From Fimenecus sp045613065 (GTDB lineage Bacteria; Bacillota; Clostridia; Oscillospirales; Acutalibacteraceae): a stretch of DNA of 64,000 nt. The translations under genes were made by a program, and so were the position numbers. The DNA lies in assembly GCA_045613065.1 (NCBI GenBank), contig JAZLAH010000015.1:4301-68300 (forward strand), in the 5' to 3' direction. Within the stretch, counting starts at the first letter, position 1, and every line of letters starts with the position of its first letter. Shown piece after piece: positions 7,144-14,758 of the stretch. The notes under the pieces are model-generated. The model saw only the letters and a list, made by a program, of their open reading frames with translations, searched no databases and was not told where the DNA came from.

Positions 7144-10100
7144 TTAGACATCTTTTGCATATATATTTTGAAGAGCATCATAAAATGTTACCTTGGGATT
7201 TTGCTTAATAAATTCTAATGACTTATTTACATCTTCTCTTTGACAAGAAAAATATGATTGAATAGGTCTCATAACATCTATTCTACTTGAATATCTTTGT
7301 TCTTCTGATAAAATATCGAAATATTGAGTGTTGTTTGGATAAGTCCACTTTTTAATAAATTGTGAAAGCAAAAGCTCATGCTTATTATCAACCCTCATAT
7401 ATTCAATAGTTTTGTTATACAAACCATATAATTCACTAAGCTTTTTCACCAAAGTAATATTGTAATTACCATCTTGATATTTTATGTAGTATACTACTCT
7501 ATATCTATCAACATACCATATATTTTCACGAATAAGATCTATACACTCTTGATATCGTAAAAATAGATTACAAGAAAATAGTTTGTTTTTATCAAGATCA
7601 CAATTACAGCCCTCTTCTTTCCATAAACAGCAAAAATCTTTACTAGGTGTAATTATCCTATTTATACATTTTTCTAAAACTTTTATTATGCTATCAATTT
7701 GTCTTATTGCTATATCTTTATCAACAAAGAACAAGGAACTATCATTTTCAATAGAGTTTCTACATACAAGGAATTCAAAATTTCTTATATAATGTTGTGC
7801 AAAACACATTCCAGCATCAGAGAGTTTAACAAATACCGATGAAATATCAATTTTGTTGTTTCCAATATTGATTTCTGTCTTATTTTGATTTGAGATATAT
7901 TGATCAATTAGTTTTTGGAAATCGCTTTCGTCCAAATCAATATTTAATGATTTATAGGTAATCAAGTTTCCCCATGCATTTAGGGCTTCTTTTTTCTCTG
8001 GCAATTTATTAGCAAACAGACTTAATCCATACAGAGCTTTTGCTACGTCGCAGGATTTTCTATATTTACTTAGTTTAATAATTAAATCCTTCAGCAATGC
8101 ACCGTCGTATTTGTTTTGATTTGTATCTGACAAACTGATTAGTTCATCCCAATATAAAAAAGCGAGAATCATTCGAGTCAAACTACAATCATCGGAGTTC
8201 ATATCGCTTGAAAACCCCATGATCTTAAAGTATCCATTATCTTGAAATTCATGAAAAATATCCCTGAAAATCTTCATCCTTAATCCATGTATTGAAAAAT
8301 CATAAAAAATATCACTTCTGTTTTCTATTTCATTTATTCTTTTTGCCACTATCGGAAAATTGTCTTCTGACAATATAGACTTTGACAAGTAGCCCATTGC
8401 TCGTCTAAAATTATTATTAAATAAAGGAAGAAGTCGATGCGTTGTGAAGTGATTGTATATAGGATCATATTCTTCAGGATTTTCCAAGCAGTTATTGAGT
8501 TGTCTTTGTGGCATAATTATAGATAGCATCAAATATAGTTTTTTATATAATTTGCTGTTTTCGTAACCATCTATCTTTTTTAGAAAATCCATCTTTTTTA
8601 ACAAAGCCTCAATTGTAAAATCAAAGAAACCTATGTGCTTGATGTATTTTCCAGCTCCCCACAATTCGCTCTGGGTATTTCCAAAATGGATTAACGTAGA
8701 AGTTCTAACTACTGTTACGAATGTGAATTTCATATAAAAACTGTCTGACTCGCCTATTTCCAAAAATACTTTTTTTATAAATGCATGACAACTTTCGATA
8801 TAATTTGCTATGTATTTTGCTGTTTCACCATTATCATAAGTTTCAATGTTGTCAAACACAATAGTATAATGCTCTTTTTTGTTGTGTGGTTTTGGTTTGC
8901 TGTCTAACACTAACAAATATGTAATTAATAAAATTACAAATAAAATGTTTACATCTTCGCCTTCTTTAGCGTTTAATAGCCTACTAGAATAGCCGATATA
9001 CCAATCTTCAATATTGTTTGTTGGGATAATGACATTTAAAAAAGAATTTAGTTTCTCTTGAAAGTTTCTTAATTTGAAAAGTTTAACTCCATAAAAAGCG
9101 ACTTCTTTTAGTTTTTCTGCTCTTTCTATAAAATTACTTCTCCATTTTTGATAATAATCGTTTCCAGGTTCATCGTTCCTAGACATCTGTCTATATTTCT
9201 TTTTTAACAATTGAAACAGCAAATCTTCCTTTGTCACTGTGTTTTCATTATAGTTTGATAAATCAATAATGATGTTATTATAAATATCATTCTTACTAAT
9301 TTTATGTTCATTCTTATGCCCTAAAGTATGTATAAAAGTACTTTTTCCACTACCACCATCTGACTGAATGCACAACATATTATGGTGATCTGATGAAAAG
9401 AGATTTTTAATTATACTATTGTATTGAAGTTCTTTAGCTGGATCTCCCCTAACCCAAAAATATTTTATAAATAACTCTGGTGTTAAACGATCATTAAAAT
9501 TTACATCTGCGGATAAACCTGCTTTTATGTATTGATACACAAAACTATCTTGCTCAAGATTCTTTTTGATATATTTTATCAGATCGTTTTCTTGTCTGTA
9601 GAGTGTTTTCTTTTTTTCCATGTCGGCATAATAAGATGAAAATAGTTGATTAAAACTTTTAACTGTTTGAGGAGTCGGTATAGCCTTATTTCTTCCTTTT
9701 TTGTGTAATTTAAATTTAGGTACAGAAAAACAAAAACGTATAATGTCATCAAAAATATTTTTTCTCTCTGAAATTGTCATCTCGAAAAAATCAGTTGCGT
9801 TTAATCTCGATACATCGATTCGATTATAGGAATCCCAATCATTAGGTAAAGACACATTTTTATTTTTTAACAAAAATAAAACCTTATCATTAGAAGCGTT
9901 TTCTCTAATAACAGTTTTATATATCTGTTCTTCATAGGAAACCATCCCTATATTGTTTTCAATCTTATAATTATAACTATCTGTGACAACAACAAGAATT
10001 TTATCGGTTTCTAAAATTTTTTGTTTTAGTTCAGCTTTTATATCACTCTTTGGAGCAAAAAGCATATCGCAACTAGCATCAACATTTTCATAACTATCTA

Positions 10101-10179
10101 GTTCTTTGCACAATGCCATCGCCCATTTTTGTGCATAATCTGCATTTTCTTCCCAAGAATATAAAATTAATACTTTCAT
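7144..10179 (-). CDS. SEFIR/TIR-like + STAND-type ATPase, candidate defence sensor
   Basis: 1011 residues. Residues 1-150 form a SEFIR/TIR-like domain: MKVLILYSW opens it, KILVVVTDSY is the third strand, and Glu83 in VSYEEQ matches the conserved Glu of the SEFIR G-Y-E motif. A linker leads to a P-loop ATPase with Walker A DGGSGKST (274-281) and a Walker B-like TIVFDNIE (439-446). About 550 further residues are alpha-helical, without recognisable repeats, and contain a Cys cluster near residues 860-880 (CCLW, GCNC). This is the layout of STAND sensors such as the Avs proteins: effector domain, nucleotide switch, helical sensor. It is the first gene of the operon with the 3TM and TIR genes. A LytTR-type repeat lies about 180 bases upstream of its start. 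The target it senses cannot be seen. Confidence 0.82.
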   Translation of the reverse strand: MKVLILYSWEENADYAQKWAMALCKELDSYENVDASCDMLFAPKSDIKAELKQKILETDKILVVVTDSYNYKIENNIGMVSYEEQIYKTVIRENASNDKVLFLLKNKNVSLPNDWDSYNRIDVSRLNATDFFEMTISERKNIFDDIIRFCFSVPKFKLHKKGRNKAIPTPQTVKSFNQLFSSYYADMEKKKTLYRQENDLIKYIKKNLEQDSFVYQYIKAGLSADVNFNDRLTPELFIKYFWVRGDPAKELQYNSIIKNLFSSDHHNMLCIQSDGGSGKSTFIHTLGHKNEHKISKNDIYNNIIIDLSNYNENTVTKEDLLFQLLKKKYRQMSRNDEPGNDYYQKWRSNFIERAEKLKEVAFYGVKLFKLRNFQEKLNSFLNVIIPTNNIEDWYIGYSSRLLNAKEGEDVNILFVILLITYLLVLDSKPKPHNKKEHYTIVFDNIETYDNGETAKYIANYIESCHAFIKKVFLEIGESDSFYMKFTFVTVVRTSTLIHFGNTQSELWGAGKYIKHIGFFDFTIEALLKKMDFLKKIDGYENSKLYKKLYLMLSIIMPQRQLNNCLENPEEYDPIYNHFTTHRLLPLFNNNFRRAMGYLSKSILSEDNFPIVAKRINEIENRSDIFYDFSIHGLRMKIFRDIFHEFQDNGYFKIMGFSSDMNSDDCSLTRMILAFLYWDELISLSDTNQNKYDGALLKDLIIKLSKYRKSCDVAKALYGLSLFANKLPEKKEALNAWGNLITYKSLNIDLDESDFQKLIDQYISNQNKTEINIGNNKIDISSVFVKLSDAGMCFAQHYIRNFEFLVCRNSIENDSSLFFVDKDIAIRQIDSIIKVLEKCINRIITPSKDFCCLWKEEGCNCDLDKNKLFSCNLFLRYQECIDLIRENIWYVDRYRVVYYIKYQDGNYNITLVKKLSELYGLYNKTIEYMRVDNKHELLLSQFIKKWTYPNNTQYFDILSEEQRYSSRIDVMRPIQSYFSCQREDVNKSLEFIKQNPKVTFYDALQNIYAKDV

Positions 10180-10357
10180 ATATTAACCCCCAAATAAATT
10201 ATAAAACATAATTAGCATAGAACTATTTTACAAACGAACATGTTTCCTTGTATCGAAAGATTTAATTTCAATAAAAGTGCCCTGACTTATAAAAATAGTC
10301 TGTTAAATTATACATTTACATTGTGATTTGTCTTAAACCTTATTTCAATGGGGTTTG

Positions 10358-10389
10358 CAAAAATGCTCCATTTTTCGACAAAAACGCTT
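10358..10389 (-). promoter_or_regulatory. Left copy of a 32-bp control repeat (LytTR-type)
   Basis: Read on the minus strand this is AAGCGTTTTTG, an 11-base spacer, then AGCATTTTTG. It matches the repeat at 10961-10992 at 30 of 32 positions but lies in the opposite orientation. The two half-sites are about 22 bases apart, near the two-helical-turn spacing of direct repeats bound by LytTR dimers. It lies upstream of the SEFIR-STAND operon, oriented towards it, and a minus-strand TATAAT is present at 10307-10312. Confidence 0.6.
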
Positions 10390-10404
10390 GTTTTTTGTCT
10401 CATT

Positions 10405-10866
10405 TTATATTGCTAGCAAACTCCACAACGGCTTTTTAAATGCACCTATCTTCCTCATTGAAGTATAAACCTTATATTCATCTTCGCCACATTTGAGTGT
10501 AACAAAATCCTTGGTTACTTTTTCCATATAATGCAGAATGATTATGTAACTGTAATGGGATTGGGCGAAAGATTTTTCATCGAGAACTTCTTTCCAGTAC
10601 TCCATTGAGTAGTGCGTTTCGATTTTTTCTGTCTATCATATACAGCACGAATTTTCTATCCTCTATGGCAATGTATATGATTTGGTGTAGGCACACCCTT
10701 CAAATATCATTGTTGCACATTGTCACAGATATACTCTGGTAAATGCAATAACATTTACTGTCACTTTCAGAAATGAAAAGGCCGTTACAACCGTGATATG
10801 TTTCTGGATAATGTGATAAACTATTTCTATTCAGAATTTCTACTATTTTCTCTTTTGTTTTGATGT
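10405..10866 (-). pseudogene. Decayed LytTR-domain regulator
   Basis: The last 66 codons (10605-10405) encode the end of a LytTR DNA-binding domain. Segments such as YKVYTSMRKIGAFKKP line up with YSIYTSQRKVRKFKKA of the intact regulator at 11726-12238. The expected preceding part, IAIEDRKFVLYMID, is present at about 10675-10635 but in another frame (intact copy: IAIEDRESVLYLID). Further upstream lies a third frame rich in charged residues that ends in TGA. At least two frameshifts therefore inactivate the gene. It sits between two inverted copies of a 32-bp repeat that look like its former operators. Confidence 0.8.
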
Positions 10867-10960
10867 GTCCGATTTCTTTTGTTTACAGTGTTGTTAGTTG
10901 TAAATAGAATTAATGCTTTAAGAATTTGTAGATTAAAACATTGTTTTTAAGTCGAATAAT

Positions 10961-10992
10961 AAGCGTTTTTGTCGAAAAATTAAGCATTTTTG
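10961..10992 (+). promoter_or_regulatory. Right copy of the 32-bp control repeat (LytTR-type)
   Basis: AAGCGTTTTTG (10961-10971) and AGCATTTTTG (10983-10992) are separated by an 11-base spacer. This is the same arrangement as at 10358-10389, in inverted orientation, differing at only two positions. A TTGTTT (11002-11007) and TATAAT (11024-11029) promoter, 16 bases apart, begins just downstream and points at the gene at 11112. That is the usual position for a LytTR activator site. Confidence 0.62.
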
Positions 10993-11001
10993 TATGTTGG
11001 C

Positions 11002-11029
11002 TTGTTTTTGATATCATATAAAATATAAT
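11002..11029 (+). promoter_or_regulatory. Promoter for the 11112 gene
   Basis: TTGTTT at 11002-11007 and TATAAT at 11024-11029 with a 16-base spacer, immediately downstream of the right LytTR-type repeat and about 80 bases before the start codon of the next plus-strand gene. Confidence 0.5.
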
Positions 11030-11111
11030 TATTGTGAGTAAGTACAACTGTAATAATTGTATTTACTGTAAATTTTGATATAAATCTTATAAATTATAAG
11101 GATTGATAAAA

Positions 11112-11537
11112 ATGATTGAATTATTAATATCGATTACATTGGCCTTCCTATCAAGTCTATTAGGAGTTAATTATCCTGCTTTAAAAGATATTTATAAAAA
11201 AATTAATTTATTATCTCATGATAAAAAGCACCAAGAGATTTTATCAATGAAAATTGAAAAGCTTACAGAAAATTTACATAATTCATCTGAATTAATGATG
11301 GAAATTGAAAAAGAATTTGCAAAGCAAAAAGAATTAGCGCAAAAGTGGGAGGAAGAAGCTAAAACCTCACAAATTGTCGCATCAATGAAACAGGAAGAAA
11401 TAGAAGCAATTTCAAAATTATTTGGTGGCCAGTTAGAAAAAGAGAATAAAAAATCTAGTTACAAATCATTCATATGGAATGTTGTTTTTTGTATTGTCGG
11501 TATTATTGGTGGTTATATAACATCAAAATTTTTTTAA
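11112..11537 (+). CDS. Small membrane protein with coiled coil and two helices
   Basis: 141 residues. An N-terminal hydrophobic helix (about 1-22) is followed by a Lys/Glu-rich coiled coil (about 32-115) and a C-terminal helix (about 116-138, VVFCIVGIIGGYITS). Both ends would be in the membrane with the coil in the cytoplasm. The start is ATG 11112, with AAGGA nine bases upstream; a TTG at 11103 is less likely. Its promoter lies directly behind a LytTR-type repeat that also occurs upstream of the SEFIR-STAND operon, so the two transcripts may share control. The layout resembles holin- or effector-like small proteins, but no family is recognised. Confidence 0.7.
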   Translation: MIELLISITLAFLSSLLGVNYPALKDIYKKINLLSHDKKHQEILSMKIEKLTENLHNSSELMMEIEKEFAKQKELAQKWEEEAKTSQIVASMKQEEIEAISKLFGGQLEKENKKSSYKSFIWNVVFCIVGIIGGYITSKFF

Positions 11538-11592
11538 TTAGGAAATATTATATTACACATAATTATTATATTGAAAAGGAATGTTAAGTTGT

Positions 11593-11670
11593 ATGGGTGA
11601 GTTTATTCAAAACAATAGTCTATGGCTTACTTTCCTACCCTTACAAATCATTGTGACAATTAAAGCCTAA
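11593..11670 (+). CDS. Possible 25-residue hydrophobic peptide
   Basis: ATG 11593 opens a 25-codon frame encoding a hydrophobic peptide containing LWLTFLPLQIIVTI. AAAAGGA lies 12 bases upstream, a rather long spacing; an in-frame ATG at 11581 abuts that site. The size and hydrophobicity recall small type I toxin or holin-like peptides. It is followed directly by a perfect terminator hairpin. Evidence is weak. Confidence 0.25.
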   Translation: MGEFIQNNSLWLTFLPLQIIVTIKA

Positions 11671-11674
11671 TATT

Positions 11675-11714
11675 ACACAAAACCGACAGGACTAAAATTC
11701 TGTCGGTTTTGTGT
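11675..11714. terminator. Perfect 15-bp terminator between convergent genes
   Basis: ACACAAAACCGACAG (11675-11689) and CTGTCGGTTTTGTGT (11700-11714) pair without mismatch around a 10-base loop. The hairpin lies between the plus-strand gene(s) ending by 11670 and the LytTR gene ending at 11726, so it can end transcripts from both sides. Confidence 0.82.
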
Positions 11715-11725
11715 CGTAAAAATAT

Positions 11726-12238
11726 CTATTTATCTTTCCCAAAATTTAGAAATGCTTTTTTGAACTTTCTAACCTTTCTTTGTGAAGTATAGATAGAATA
11801 TTGATTATTTCTGTATTTTAAATATACATAATCTTGAGTTACTTCTGTTACATAATTTAGATTAACGATATAACTATGATGTGGTCTTTTAAAGCATCTT
11901 GATGACAAGATATCCTCCCAGTGTGATATGTTATAATTAGTTCTGATGACTTTCTTATCAATTAAGTAAAGAACAGATTCTCTATCTTCTATAGCAATAT
12001 GCATTATCTCATAAGGATAAACTTTACAAACATCTTTATCGCTTGTTTCTATCATTAATGGAGCATAATAGAAATTGCTCTTAAATATTTCATTATCAAA
12101 AGTCAAATCAATGCAGATGCTCTCAAAAGCATCATTTTCTGTTAAACTATATGGAATTTCATTTTTTTTAAGGAATTCCAAAACGGTTGATTTCACCTTT
12201 TCTTTACTATCTATATTTTTATCAATTAACACACCCAT
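11726..12238 (-). CDS. LytTR-domain transcription regulator
   Basis: 170 residues. The C-terminal half (about 75-167) is a LytTR DNA-binding domain: the IAIEDRESVLYLI strand region, then RPHHSYIVNLNYV, which contains the characteristic H-x-S-[YF]-[IV]-V-N motif, and the final K-F-K-K helix. The N-terminal 70 residues are not a response-regulator receiver and carry no visible phospho-Asp site, so this is a stand-alone LytTR protein, a type that often controls an adjacent membrane-protein gene. It is divergent from the small membrane protein at 12402, and twin palindromes lie between them. A decayed relative lies at 10405-10866. Confidence 0.85.
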   Translation of the reverse strand: MGVLIDKNIDSKEKVKSTVLEFLKKNEIPYSLTENDAFESICIDLTFDNEIFKSNFYYAPLMIETSDKDVCKVYPYEIMHIAIEDRESVLYLIDKKVIRTNYNISHWEDILSSRCFKRPHHSYIVNLNYVTEVTQDYVYLKYRNNQYSIYTSQRKVRKFKKAFLNFGKDK

Positions 12239-12314
12239 AAAATGACCCCGAGCACATTTGTAATAACGAATGAATTAACATCATCCTATACAATATAAAT
12301 CGAAATTAAATAAC

Positions 12315-12354
12315 ATTTTGTGACAAAATATTTGTATATTATTTGTCACAAAAT
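12315..12354. promoter_or_regulatory. Twin palindromic operators between divergent genes
   Basis: ATTTTGTGACAAAAT (12315-12329) and ATTTGTCACAAAAT (12341-12354) are each near-perfect palindromes of the form TTTTGT-S-ACAAAA, with centres 25 bases apart. As a pair they form an inverted repeat. They lie between the divergent LytTR regulator and the membrane-protein gene, upstream of a plus-strand TATAAT at 12371-12376. Autoregulation by the LytTR protein or by another dimeric regulator is likely. Confidence 0.65.
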
Positions 12355-12401
12355 AACTTTTTCATACGATTATAATAATGAAGTGATGTTGAGGTGATTA
12401 T

Positions 12402-12692
12402 ATGAATAAAAAAGAAAAGAAAAAGCTAAAAAGTCAGTTTGAGTATGAATGTTATCTTCGGGATAAGCCATATTACATTATGATAAAATATGGTTTTTAC
12501 ATTGCAATGTTTTTTACAGCTATTACTTATGTTTATGGAATTGTATGTCTTTACATGGAATTCATTTTGCATACATTAATTGTGAAAGAATTCATAATAT
12601 TAATACTCTTATCAATTATTTTTATAAGTGCACTATTGTTTACTATTGGAAACATTGTGTTTGAGATAGAGTTTAAAAAGCAGTTAAAATAA
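12402..12692 (+). CDS. Small membrane protein next to the LytTR regulator
   Basis: 96 residues, with a basic N-terminus (MNKKEKKKLK) and two to three membrane helices (about 30-50, 52-68 and 66-88). ATG 12402 follows GAGGTG. It is divergent from the LytTR gene and shares its twin operator region. Such LytTR/membrane-protein pairs often act as a control unit in which the membrane protein restrains the regulator (known for some LytTR systems; inferred here). No specific family is recognised. Confidence 0.7.
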   Translation: MNKKEKKKLKSQFEYECYLRDKPYYIMIKYGFYIAMFFTAITYVYGIVCLYMEFILHTLIVKEFIILILLSIIFISALLFTIGNIVFEIEFKKQLK

Positions 12693-12748
12693 CAATATTT
12701 TCAATAAACAGCTCTCCCCTGACTTGAATTAACGCATTAATAAATAAA

Positions 12749-12802
12749 AAAAGACTCCGTTTGAAGCAGACAATTAATGTCACTTCAATAACGGAGTCTT
12801 TT
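12749..12802. terminator. Terminator at the end of the transfer operon
   Basis: AAAAGACTCCGTT (12749-12761) pairs with AACGGAGTCTTTT (12790-12802), and the stem extends through an inner TTGAAG/CTTCAA. T-runs occur on both sides. It ends the minus-strand transfer operon whose last gene is the M23 hydrolase. Confidence 0.8.
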
Positions 12803-12822
12803 CCTTATTATATTATTCTTTA

Positions 12823-14757
12823 TTATTCTTGTTTATAAAAGTTTAGTGCATCTACTCTTACACCATTTTGAATAACTTCAAAATGGAGATGAGGACCGGT
12901 TGAGTATCCTGTTAAACCACAATCTGCTATGACTTGTCCTTGTTTCACCTCCTGCCCTGCTGTAACATATAACACTGAACAATGAGCATAAAGTGTAGAA
13001 TAAGTGTTATTGTGTTTTATTCTTACATAATAACCACTGGTGTTGTGCCAAGTTGCAGCAATGACTACACCGTCTGCAGCCGCTAGAATAGGAGTTCCAA
13101 GAGGAGCAGCAATATCTGTACCACCGTGAGTTTTAATTTCGCCTGAAATCGGGTCAACACGAGTACCAAATCTAGAAGTGATATTATGGTCGTGTTCAAA
13201 CGGCCAAGCAAACATACCTGTACCGACAAAAGAACTACCGCTTTGAATAATCTGTCCGCTTGCTCCAAGAAGTTCTCCCCACAAATCAAAATATTCATCA
13301 CTCATCATTTCTTCTAACAATGCTTTTTGCTCGTCATTGAAATTATACAATGCAGAGATTTCATCTACACTTAACTGAAGAATTGATACTGTAAGAACAT
13401 TCTTTGTAACATAAGTTGTTGTTTTGATAGAATTACCGTTTTCATCTGTTGTAACGGTTGTTTCTGCTACAACTTTAGGTGTAACAACACCTGTCATTTT
13501 ATTCATATCTTTCATAATGCCACGAAGAAGTTCCATTTTCTCGTCATCAATAGTAACAACCTCAAGCGGATTATCGCCTGAGGTTGTTTTTACTGCATAT
13601 ACTGCAAGAACATCTTTCCAATTTATCGAAGTGTTTCCTTGCACTTCAAGCAAATCATAAGTGCACGATGCTTTCATGGCAGTTAAGTTTGCATAATGTT
13701 CTGATGTGAGTTCAGATATTGCCTGCGACATTGTTTTCTGTGTTCCCGTTGTTTCATCGTTTGCAAGAAAAATTCCGAAGCAGGTACCGCCAATAGCACC
13801 GATTAAACAGATAATGAGAATTACTACAACTGCAGGTACACCACCTCCGGCAATAATTGCACCTATACTTTTAGCACCTGCTACAACAGCCTTTCCCGCT
13901 TCAACCACAACTTTTGCAGCAATCTTAACCGTCTTGATAGTTACTCTTACAGCTGCCTGTGCCGTCTGCTTTGTTCTCTTTGCAACCTCGGCAGTTTTCT
14001 TTGTTGTTGATGCAGTTGTTTTTGCTGTATTCTTTGCGGTTTTTACCGTCTTGTCAGCCTTTTTGATGCTTTTTGCAGTTGCATCAAGACTTCTCTTTGA
14101 TTGCTTTATTTTATGAGCTTCGTTATTAACCGTCTTAACAGTTTGCTTTTCTGCACCGACTTTTTTAATGGTGGCTTTACCTTTAGTCTTAGGTGCAGTT
14201 TGTTTTCTTTGTCGAGGTTTCTTTATTTCCTCAACTGTTGTTTCAGGCTTTGTCTTTGTTTTAGGCGGTGCTTGAGTTTTTTCTTTTATTGCAGGTTTAT
14301 CTTGCTTTTCTTTAACAACTTTAGCATCACCTTTATCTGCTTTCGCCTGAGTAGTTTTATCAGTATTCTTTTTAAGTTCACTCTTTGTCTGTTCAGGTTT
14401 GTTTTCAGTAGCAGAGTTTTCATCAGAAAAAGTTTCCTGCTCTTTCTGACTTTCAGCGTTTTTCTTTGCATTTTTCTTTAATACTTTTTCTTTTACCTTT
14501 TCTTTGGTTTTACCTGCTCCTTTACGAACTGCTTTTTCTGTACCGACAGCAACAGTTTCACTGCCTGTTCGTATTGATTCCGTTACTTTATCAGTTGCAT
14601 ACTGTTCAGGAGAAACATTATCAGAATGATTTATATTTTCATTAACTGTGTCTTTAGTTTTAACACCGATATTTTTCATTCTTTCCCCGACATTTACAGT
14701 TGAATCGTGAACCTTAATATCTTTTACCACTTCACGAGTTTTAATTCCCCTACTCAT
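12823..14757 (-). CDS. M23 peptidoglycan hydrolase of the conjugation system (VirB1-like role)
   Basis: About 644 residues. The first 290 are low-complexity and Lys/Thr/Glu/Ala-rich. A membrane helix (about 300-330, VVVILIICLIGAIGG) and a middle extracellular region follow. The C-terminal M23 metallopeptidase domain (about 520-640) carries the zinc motifs in KTHGGTDIAAP and PHLHFEV. The enzyme cuts peptide cross-links in the wall to let the secretion channel pass. The start is taken as ATG 14757, with AGGTGAG just upstream; a GTG at 14766 would overlap the VirB4 stop. It is the last gene of the transfer operon and follows VirB4, as in Tn1549-like and related elements. The basic N-terminal tail is unusually long. 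Confidence 0.88.
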   Translation of the reverse strand: MSRGIKTREVVKDIKVHDSTVNVGERMKNIGVKTKDTVNENINHSDNVSPEQYATDKVTESIRTGSETVAVGTEKAVRKGAGKTKEKVKEKVLKKNAKKNAESQKEQETFSDENSATENKPEQTKSELKKNTDKTTQAKADKGDAKVVKEKQDKPAIKEKTQAPPKTKTKPETTVEEIKKPRQRKQTAPKTKGKATIKKVGAEKQTVKTVNNEAHKIKQSKRSLDATAKSIKKADKTVKTAKNTAKTTASTTKKTAEVAKRTKQTAQAAVRVTIKTVKIAAKVVVEAGKAVVAGAKSIGAIIAGGGVPAVVVILIICLIGAIGGTCFGIFLANDETTGTQKTMSQAISELTSEHYANLTAMKASCTYDLLEVQGNTSINWKDVLAVYAVKTTSGDNPLEVVTIDDEKMELLRGIMKDMNKMTGVVTPKVVAETTVTTDENGNSIKTTTYVTKNVLTVSILQLSVDEISALYNFNDEQKALLEEMMSDEYFDLWGELLGASGQIIQSGSSFVGTGMFAWPFEHDHNITSRFGTRVDPISGEIKTHGGTDIAAPLGTPILAAADGVVIAATWHNTSGYYVRIKHNNTYSTLYAHCSVLYVTAGQEVKQGQVIADCGLTGYSTGPHLHFEVIQNGVRVDALNFYKQE

Positions 14758-14758
14758 A

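Noticed and set aside
10358..10992. Insertion sequence or miniature element bounded by the 32-bp inverted repeats
   Set aside because: No transposase remnant lies between the repeats, no target duplication is evident outside them, and each arm contains spaced half-sites and faces a gene start, which fits operators better. Not fully excluded.
11712..11722. GTGTCGTAAAA shared with 62036-62046 as a possible att pair
   Set aside because: Only 11 bases match, the first copy is part of a terminator arm, and neither lies at a convincing element boundary.
13706..14481. Two plus-strand frames of 126-136 codons opposite the M23 hydrolase
   Set aside because: They mirror the low-complexity Lys/Thr/Ala repeats of the minus-strand gene and have no ribosome sites or recognisable composition.
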